DNA of 64,000 nt from Tritrichomonas musculus (Eukaryota; Parabasalia; Tritrichomonadida; Tritrichomonadidae). Location: assembly GCA_039105265.1 (NCBI GenBank), contig JAPFFF010000005.1, forward strand, positions 1,736,001 to 1,800,000, in the 5' to 3' direction. The position numbers were made by a program, and so were the translations under genes. Below, piece by piece: positions 58,805 through 64,000 of the stretch (positions are counted from its first letter, which is position 1; every line of letters begins with the position of its first letter). The notes beneath the pieces were generated by a model that did no database searches, was not told where the DNA came from, and saw only the letters and a program-made list of their open reading frames with translations.

Positions 58805-59243
58805 ACATAAATTTGGATCCATATAGAGATTTATTTATAAGAGGGTGTCACTTTTTGGCTTGGAAACGCTATCCGCTTTGCGGAGTACGAAGTAACTCAG
58901 TGTAGGAAGCAGATAGAGCGGTTTTGACGATAGATTTGGGATATCGTTTTCGACGGTTATAAGGTCAATTTAATTCACCTTAACCGCCAAGGTCAAATTA
59001 TTTCACCTTTCCCATATATGGAAAAATATAAGATTTTGCTTCCAATTTTCTGAAGACCATATCTCAATGAATACTCAACCGATTTTGACGAATCACATAT
59101 CAAAAGAAAGCGTAGATAAAGTAGAATCTAAATATCATTTTAGAAGTAAATTTGATGAACCAGAAGTATATGTATTTGAGCATTTATATTTACATTTTTG
59201 ATTAACAATGTAATTTAGCATACCATTCGCAAAGCGAAGTGAC

Positions 59244-59897
59244 CTAACAGGTCATTTTCAATGATATTCCATACTTGATGAATTGACTGTAAATGTTATT
59301 ATAAGCATATTTTAGGTCTTCGGTTTTACCTTCTTTGGTTACCAATATTTTTGAAACATAGATGATCTTATCTGATTTTCCTCCACATCCGCTGCATCCA
59401 ATATCTTCATTCAAGACTAATTCAACTTTCTCACATCCAGTTAATAATTTGATCATTTCCATCAACAACTTGCTTTCACAGACAACATATGAATTCACTT
59501 TTAATGGATTGTTCTCATACATTTCAACTAGCATTTCAAGAAATCTGTTTTTCTTGTCAAGCTCATCTAATTCATTTCCCAAATCTGCGATACCCCTGTC
59601 TTGTGCTAAATGGAAAGGATTGTTTGTTGGTTGTGGAGATACTGATTGATATTCCGGATTCGTCATCTGAGTATTTGTAATTGGACCATTCCCTTGAGCA
59701 ACTTCCGGTTGGGGAGCTTGAATAAAATTTACATTTGGATTCAGAGGTTGAACATTTGGATAAAGGGGAATGGAATTTGCTCTTGGATGCTTTTGAGTTG
59801 GTTTGATATTAATGTTTACATTAGTCTGTTGCTCTTGCTTTATCGTATTATCTGTCTCACTGGATAGTATACGTGCTTGCCTCAAAGTCATTTTCAT
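59244..59897 (-). CDS. Maverick unknown protein
   Basis: 217 residues from ATG 59897; an ATG two codons later is an alternative. A TTG further upstream would overlap the 59914 gene and is unlikely. Residues about 15-110 are low-complexity, rich in Gln, Asn and Pro. The C-terminal half is globular: LDELDKKNRFLEMLVEMYENNP, then a Cys-containing segment (CEKVELVLNEDIGCSGCGGKSDK), which may bind metal. No family is recognised. It forms a same-strand group with the two small genes upstream of it. Confidence 0.55.
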   Translation of the reverse strand: MKMTLRQARILSSETDNTIKQEQQTNVNINIKPTQKHPRANSIPLYPNVQPLNPNVNFIQAPQPEVAQGNGPITNTQMTNPEYQSVSPQPTNNPFHLAQDRGIADLGNELDELDKKNRFLEMLVEMYENNPLKVNSYVVCESKLLMEMIKLLTGCEKVELVLNEDIGCSGCGGKSDKIIYVSKILVTKEGKTEDLKYAYNNIYSQFIKYGISLKMTC

Positions 59898-59913
59898 TAA
59901 TACAAAAATAGAT

Positions 59914-60135
59914 TTAGCATCTAATTTTTTTAAATTGTCTTTCAATCAAATCATTTTTGAGATACATCTTGCCATTCAATTCAACAGCAACGATTCCATC
60001 TCTGTTATAATATTCTCCAACAATTCCCTTGAATGATTTGACACCTTTTCGCTTAATGATATTTGGACTTTCAATCATAATTTCGTAATCATTCTCGAAA
60101 CCAACCAATGGAACGAACCTCTCATTCATATTCAT
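59914..60135 (-). CDS. Maverick small NUMOD4-like protein
   Basis: 73 residues. FVPLVGFENDYEIMIESPNIIKRKG resembles the NUMOD4 motif that accompanies HNH homing endonucleases (consensus W-x-x-I-x-G-F-E-x-x-Y-x-V-S-x-x-G-x-V-x-S). VAVELNGKMYLKNDLIERQF follows where HNH proteins have V-x-L-x-x-x-G-K-x-x-x-x-x-V-H-R-L-V-A. No HNH catalytic residues are present. It may be a DNA-binding remnant or a co-opted DNA-binding protein. It starts 49 bp from the next small gene on the same strand. Confidence 0.5.
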   Translation of the reverse strand: MNMNERFVPLVGFENDYEIMIESPNIIKRKGVKSFKGIVGEYYNRDGIVAVELNGKMYLKNDLIERQFKKIRC

Positions 60136-60187
60136 TTGTGTCTTCGTTAAAAAGTTATTAGAGATAGTCCTTTGGACATATTATCTT

Positions 60188-60442
60188 TCAGATATACCTA
60201 TTAGCAGCAGCTCTATTGAGTAGTTTGCGGACTTTAATGCAATGATCATATTTCTTTTGGATTCGTTCACGTTGTTTCATTTTCTTGGGATTGTCGGATT
60301 CTGGTTCACCTAATATTTTTCGATAATATTGCAATCTCGATGCAATCATTTTTAATGTCTGCGTTGCAAAAGATTTACGTTCATGTCTTTTCTTTAATGG
60401 TGGTAATGCTAATGTTTCATTTTCATTTGTATTTGATTCCAT
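60188..60442 (-). CDS. Maverick small basic protein
   Basis: 84 residues, strongly basic, helical (KKRHERKSFATQTLKMIASRLQYYRKIL, then KKMKQRERIQKKYDHCIKVRKLL). It could bind DNA or RNA or be a nucleic-acid-associated core protein; no family is recognised. It is divergent from the integrase, 61 bp between starts. Confidence 0.5.
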   Translation of the reverse strand: MESNTNENETLALPPLKKRHERKSFATQTLKMIASRLQYYRKILGEPESDNPKKMKQRERIQKKYDHCIKVRKLLNRAAANRYI

Positions 60443-60503
60443 TCTTTGGCTCTCATTAAAATATCAACAGCAAACATATAAACATCTCTTTAACAAAAAC
60501 CAA

Positions 60504-62372
60504 ATGAATCAAACTTACGAACTCAACAATAACGTGGATCACATCATTCAATACATCAAGAATTCAATACTTTGGGGTCCAAGCAGTGTAGACCATTCAG
60601 ATTATTTTGATATAGATAACCCATCTAATATTGATCCTTTCACTGGTTTTAATCATCAAGATGATGATGACTATGAAGGTGTCTATTACTATTATAAGCA
60701 ACCGAGAACATTGGAATTAATAAATAATCTTCTCAACAGCCATTCAACATTTTCAAGATTTATTCGTGACAGAATCATTAAATGGTATCAACGTAAACAT
60801 CTTTATGACAAGCCTAGATTTAATTTAGATGAGAATGTATTGAGCAATTTCATTAAAGTAAATGTCACAACAATTAACAAAGAAGTCATTGAATATATGG
60901 AATATACAAAGAAACAGATCATTGAATATCAAGAATACAAGAAACGTCAAGCTATTGAGAAACAAGAACGTAGAAAACGTGAGAGGATTGAAAGACGTGA
61001 ACAAGGATTGCAAGCAGCTCATGAGGAATTAAATAGGCTCCTTAATCTCAAAATACAAAAGGGTAAGACTAAATTCTATGCAAATAATGTATTCAGAGAT
61101 TGGAATATCCATCCCGAAGATATGACTAAATTATGGAGAGAATATAATGAAAGATGGATACCACCAACCCAAAGAGGCAAACCACAACCTCAAAGACCTA
61201 GACCAACGATAGCTTACGATGACACATTTGAAGACAAGCTTATCAAATACCTTAAAACACATTCAGACGAGAGACATCCAATGTCATTTGCTGACTTTCA
61301 AAAGCTAACTAAAGGTTGGCCTGATTCGTTTACATCAATTGAAGATTGGTATCAAACCTACATTGAAAAGCATCCATCCAACATTGCTCCAGAGAAGATT
61401 CAAGTTAATTCTATTGGTTTCAAATCACCAAAGAAAGTTAAAGCATTGAAATCTAAATATCCAAATATTAAGTCTCCTGATTCACCTACAACATCATACT
61501 TTCCATTAAAGCAGAATAAGAAGCTATATCAACTTCACAAGGTTTGTCCAAAAAAGACTTACATCATTGACATAATGTTTTGTGATAAGTATGCATATCT
61601 CATTGCAATCAATGTCAACACTAGATTCTTATATGCAGCCCCAATGAATAAACCTGTATCCACCACAACTAATCACGACAATCAAGAACAGCATTACATG
61701 AGATATTCTAAAAATGCAGACACATACATCAATGCTTTGGACTCATTAATCAAATCAGGAATGGATGTTCGATACCTTCAAGGTGATGGAGAGAAAGCTT
61801 TCGATGCACATGAAACATGGGCTTATTATGATAAGCATAACATTGAATTCAAACCAGTCCCAAGAATGAAAATGGGTGTATATCCAGACTTCATGAAAAA
61901 GGAACAAAAGCAATCGAAAACAGATCCAATGCATGGTTCTTTAGGGATTCTTGATAGAGTGATTCGCACACTTCGAGACATGGCATACCACATTGAAGTT
62001 GGAATCATTACACCAAATATCATGAAAGAGCTTGTCAATCAATATAACAATGTACCTCATGCAACGTTATCCAAATATGTTGGCTTTGATGTTACACCAC
62101 AAATGGTCCAAGATGATGAAGAAATAGAGAACTATATCATTAGACAAATCATGAAAGAGAATGAAAAGGTTACAAGTAGAGCTGGATTTAAACTAGAGAA
62201 TGGCACACCAGTGAAGCTTTATAATGAAAAGGATTCAATGGCTAAAAGAAGATCTATCATTCAACCAGGAAAGTATCACATTGTTGACTACCATGGAGGA
62301 TATTATGAAGTCGAAGATGAGAACAAAAATAGACAATTCATTTCAAGATTTAAGCTTGCAATTGACATTTAA
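60504..62372 (+). CDS. Maverick retroviral-type (DDE) integrase
   Basis: 622 residues. Residues about 1-170 are a Polinton-specific helical N terminus, with a charged helix (QAIEKQERRKRERIERREQG). A middle region (about 210-320) has conserved Trp/Tyr-rich blocks. The integrase core follows: TYIIDIMFCDKYAYLIAINVNTRFLYAAPM (strand with first catalytic Asp), DVRYLQGDGEKAFDA (second Asp) and the helix with LGILDRVIRTLRDMAY where retroviral-type integrases carry the catalytic Glu region. The C terminus (KRRSIIQPGKYHIVDYHGGYYEVEDEN...RFKLAI) is an SH3/chromodomain-like beta tail. It inserts the element into host DNA, giving short target duplications. The stop overlaps that of the polymerase gene by 4 bases. 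Confidence 0.88.
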   Translation: MNQTYELNNNVDHIIQYIKNSILWGPSSVDHSDYFDIDNPSNIDPFTGFNHQDDDDYEGVYYYYKQPRTLELINNLLNSHSTFSRFIRDRIIKWYQRKHLYDKPRFNLDENVLSNFIKVNVTTINKEVIEYMEYTKKQIIEYQEYKKRQAIEKQERRKRERIERREQGLQAAHEELNRLLNLKIQKGKTKFYANNVFRDWNIHPEDMTKLWREYNERWIPPTQRGKPQPQRPRPTIAYDDTFEDKLIKYLKTHSDERHPMSFADFQKLTKGWPDSFTSIEDWYQTYIEKHPSNIAPEKIQVNSIGFKSPKKVKALKSKYPNIKSPDSPTTSYFPLKQNKKLYQLHKVCPKKTYIIDIMFCDKYAYLIAINVNTRFLYAAPMNKPVSTTTNHDNQEQHYMRYSKNADTYINALDSLIKSGMDVRYLQGDGEKAFDAHETWAYYDKHNIEFKPVPRMKMGVYPDFMKKEQKQSKTDPMHGSLGILDRVIRTLRDMAYHIEVGIITPNIMKELVNQYNNVPHATLSKYVGFDVTPQMVQDDEEIENYIIRQIMKENEKVTSRAGFKLENGTPVKLYNEKDSMAKRRSIIQPGKYHIVDYHGGYYEVEDENKNRQFISRFKLAIDI

Positions 62373-64000
62373 TGTAATACTTTCTTGTAATACTCTGGAT
62401 TATACATTCTGATGATCTTATACAATACACCAATATTTGAATGTTTTGCATCTTTCTTGACTGTTTCGAAATTCATTGAAGCTTTGCATGTCAAATTACA
62501 TTTGAACTCAACATTATAAAATGCTTTATCTCTATTATCTGGAGATAGACACTTAATTGCTCCAAACAATGGTAACAAAGTAAGTCTATCATCTATTTTT
62601 GAAGCATAATTGTGAACTTCCATACCAACTAATCCATTAATCAACTTCATCTCTTCATCATTATCAAGATATGTTAAAGGTTCTTCATCATCATCATCAT
62701 CATATTCTTTACTATTTTTACCTGAAAGATCCAACTCAACACCTAAAGATTTGATTACATCAGTTGCCGTTCTCTTGATAACTGAATCCCAATTACCTTG
62801 ATAGAATTCATATCTTCCATTCTCATTTTCAGAATCAGGAAGCATTAGGCCATGATATGAATTGCAATCAACAGAAGCAAAATAATCTATATCAAACTCA
62901 TCACATTCAAAACACTTGACATATGCATTCTTATATAAACCTGGAATATTATGATTTGCATAAATATGAAGACTACCACTTCCAGTCTCAATAATGATAT
63001 CATCTTCAGAGAGTTTACTAATTATTGATTGCTTGATTTCAAATCTTTTCTTTTGAGGCAACTTCTTATTAATATCAATGTCAATCACTGCAAATCCAGG
63101 AGTTTCATTTACACTCAAAACCATTCCAGTCTGATTTCTACATTTAAGATCACCAATATGTTTACCATCACAGGATCCATGTTTGGACTTATTGAATGTA
63201 ATCTTGAAGTTCTCATCAAATCTAGTTCTCAATGGTAAATCCCAATGACTTTCATCAAAATCATTTATATAAGTTGGGATATCATTTGAATCTCTATTTG
63301 CAGAGACCTCACTTTCATTTTCAGGAATACTCTTTCCAAGTTCAAGTAATTCAGCATCTAAATCTTTATTGTTCAATACATTTTTGAATTCATTTTCACA
63401 TTCTTTTGCATACTCTTCACATGATTTGATAATAACATCATTAGCAGTCAAACCTTTAATGAATGGAACGCAAGTTTGATCTTCCAATACTATCATTTTG
63501 TTATGAAATCCAGCCAACGCATTCTTCTTAATAGTTACCTTAGACATTTGTATTGAAATCTTTCCATCAGAATTATGTTTACGATTCATTTGGAGATTAA
63601 TATTCTTACCCTTAAAGACTTTGTTATCATTGATTACACTAAGATAACTTGATGGATGGATTTTACAATTTTGCTTCAATGATACACCTTTGACTTTCAA
63701 TGATTTAGTTTCCATGGAACCATCTTCTTTATTATTCCAAATTGTATAACATTTAGGACATAATGCAACTTGATTATCTCCATATTTTTCAACAGCTGCA
63801 CCCAATATTTTCTTCTCATCAGCAACGGTTCCAATAGATGGATTTGGCATGAATTGATAAACATATTTATCATAGAATTCTTTATCTTTAACGATTGCAT
63901 CGAAGACTTGCTCACCATGTCTATTCATATCTCCAGCAATTGCAAAGTAAACACTATCTGTATCACATGATGTGAAATGCATTCTTTCAACATCTAAACA
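62369..64000 (-). CDS. Maverick family-B DNA polymerase, C-terminal part with PrimPol-like domain
   Basis: The frame is open to the right window edge; 543 codons are visible from there to the stop at 62369. The part nearest the edge ends the palm domain of a family-B polymerase: CDTDSVYF is motif C (YxDTDS) with the metal-binding Asp pair. A Cys-rich patch (ALCPKCYTIW, about 63760-63730) and thumb-like region (KKNALAGFHNKMI) follow. From about 63,250 to 62,750 come motifs of an archaeo-eukaryotic primase: GFAVIDIDIN (63097-63068), IIETGSGSLHIY (about 62,995-62,960) and SYHGLMLPDS. A tail near 62,370-62,620 (LPLFGAIKCLSPDNRDKAFYN, then DAKHSNIGVLYKIIRMYNPEYY) resembles segments that follow PrimPol domains in D5-type primases. 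Confidence 0.85.
   Translation of the reverse strand, partial: CLDVERMHFTSCDTDSVYFAIAGDMNRHGEQVFDAIVKDKEFYDKYVYQFMPNPSIGTVADEKKILGAAVEKYGDNQVALCPKCYTIWNNKEDGSMETKSLKVKGVSLKQNCKIHPSSYLSVINDNKVFKGKNINLQMNRKHNSDGKISIQMSKVTIKKNALAGFHNKMIVLEDQTCVPFIKGLTANDVIIKSCEEYAKECENEFKNVLNNKDLDAELLELGKSIPENESEVSANRDSNDIPTYINDFDESHWDLPLRTRFDENFKITFNKSKHGSCDGKHIGDLKCRNQTGMVLSVNETPGFAVIDIDINKKLPQKKRFEIKQSIISKLSEDDIIIETGSGSLHIYANHNIPGLYKNAYVKCFECDEFDIDYFASVDCNSYHGLMLPDSENENGRYEFYQGNWDSVIKRTATDVIKSLGVELDLSGKNSKEYDDDDDEEPLTYLDNDEEMKLINGLVGMEVHNYASKIDDRLTLLPLFGAIKCLSPDNRDKAFYNVEFKCNLTCKASMNFETVKKDAKHSNIGVLYKIIRMYNPEYYKKVLH

Larger units (their letters stand above)
58297..59243. other. Non-coding island inside the Maverick
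   Basis: About 950 bp with no convincing gene, in an element where other gaps are under 150 bp. In order it holds: an 11-bp inverted repeat (CAGGTGGAGAT 58381-58391 with 58444-58454), three 67-bp tandem repeats (about 58,490-58,673), a tRNA-like segment (58731-58804) with the palindrome GTCTGGCCAGAC (58795-58806), a hairpin around CGGTTATAAGGT...ACCTTAACCG (58,953-58,984), and a short hairpin TTCGCAAAGCGAA (about 59,226-59,238). Confidence 0.7.
46207..64000. mobile_element. Maverick/Polinton, right end beyond the window
   Basis: At least 17.8 kb with the Polinton gene set: double-jelly-roll-type major capsid protein, FtsK/HerA-type packaging ATPase, retroviral-type integrase, protein-primed family-B DNA polymerase, and about eight further genes. 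Mavericks are abundant in trichomonads. The left end probably lies at about 46,207, just after a 30-T tract, and starts with about 590 bp of non-coding DNA containing a 55-bp-arm palindrome. The terminal repeats and target-site duplication cannot be checked because the right end is outside the window. Every gene seen has an uninterrupted frame, so the copy looks whole as far as visible, with no breaks noted, and is probably young. Confidence 0.92.

Overview
The window is AT-rich DNA with intronless genes on both strands, short spacers and a few multi-kilobase AT-rich gaps. The gene content is eukaryotic: a cohesin kleisin, ADA2, CK2 beta, PP1/PP4-like phosphatases, a B56-like PP2A subunit, cyclin, bromodomain, SP-RING, WRAP73 and a central-pair flagellar protein. 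Together with a large Maverick/Polinton, Tc1/mariner-type transposons and TCATT initiator-like motifs just upstream of some ATGs, this points to a parabasalid flagellate (Tritrichomonas or Trichomonas). The species is inferred from these traits, not proven.

Bases 1-32,300 are a dense host gene block. In order: a secreted acidic/lysine repeat protein cut by the window edge, an ARM-like protein, a 13-residue-repeat protein, an SP-RING (PIAS/Siz-like) protein, CK2 beta, a bromodomain protein, a CFAP119/C1a-32-like flagellar protein, an unknown protein with RPSTA motifs, a Rad21/Rec8 kleisin, a C2-like protein, ADA2, a 1,196-residue coiled coil, a B56-like subunit, WRAP73, a PP4/PP6-type phosphatase, a RhoGEF-Kelch protein, a membrane alpha/beta-hydrolase-like protein without its nucleophile serine, a secreted GH20 hexosaminidase, a coiled coil with a long EDPETQ-repeat tail, and a cyclin. 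Several proposed starts would use TTG or GTG; in those cases I moved the start to the first ATG inside the conserved protein.

Bases 32,300-46,200 are gene-poor and transposon-rich. They hold a 1.4-kb Tc1-type transposon (DD34E) with a single in-frame stop, a PP1-like phosphatase with an altered active-site motif, a PH-like protein, a tetraspanin-like protein, and a nested pair of TA-flanked non-autonomous elements (44,313-45,875 containing 44,835-45,827).

Bases 46,207-64,000 are a Maverick/Polinton that runs off the right edge. It carries a double-jelly-roll-type capsid protein, a packaging ATPase, a retroviral-type integrase, a family-B DNA polymerase, a fibre-like 1,489-residue protein and several small structural or unknown proteins. 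Genes are tightly packed, with 4-bp tail-to-tail overlaps, and all readable genes look whole. The most interesting feature is the C-terminal half of its DNA polymerase: it carries motifs of an archaeo-eukaryotic primase (PrimPol) domain followed by a segment like those that follow such primases in D5-type proteins. A 0.95-kb non-coding island in the element holds three 67-bp tandem repeats, hairpins and a tRNA-like sequence with Pol III boxes.
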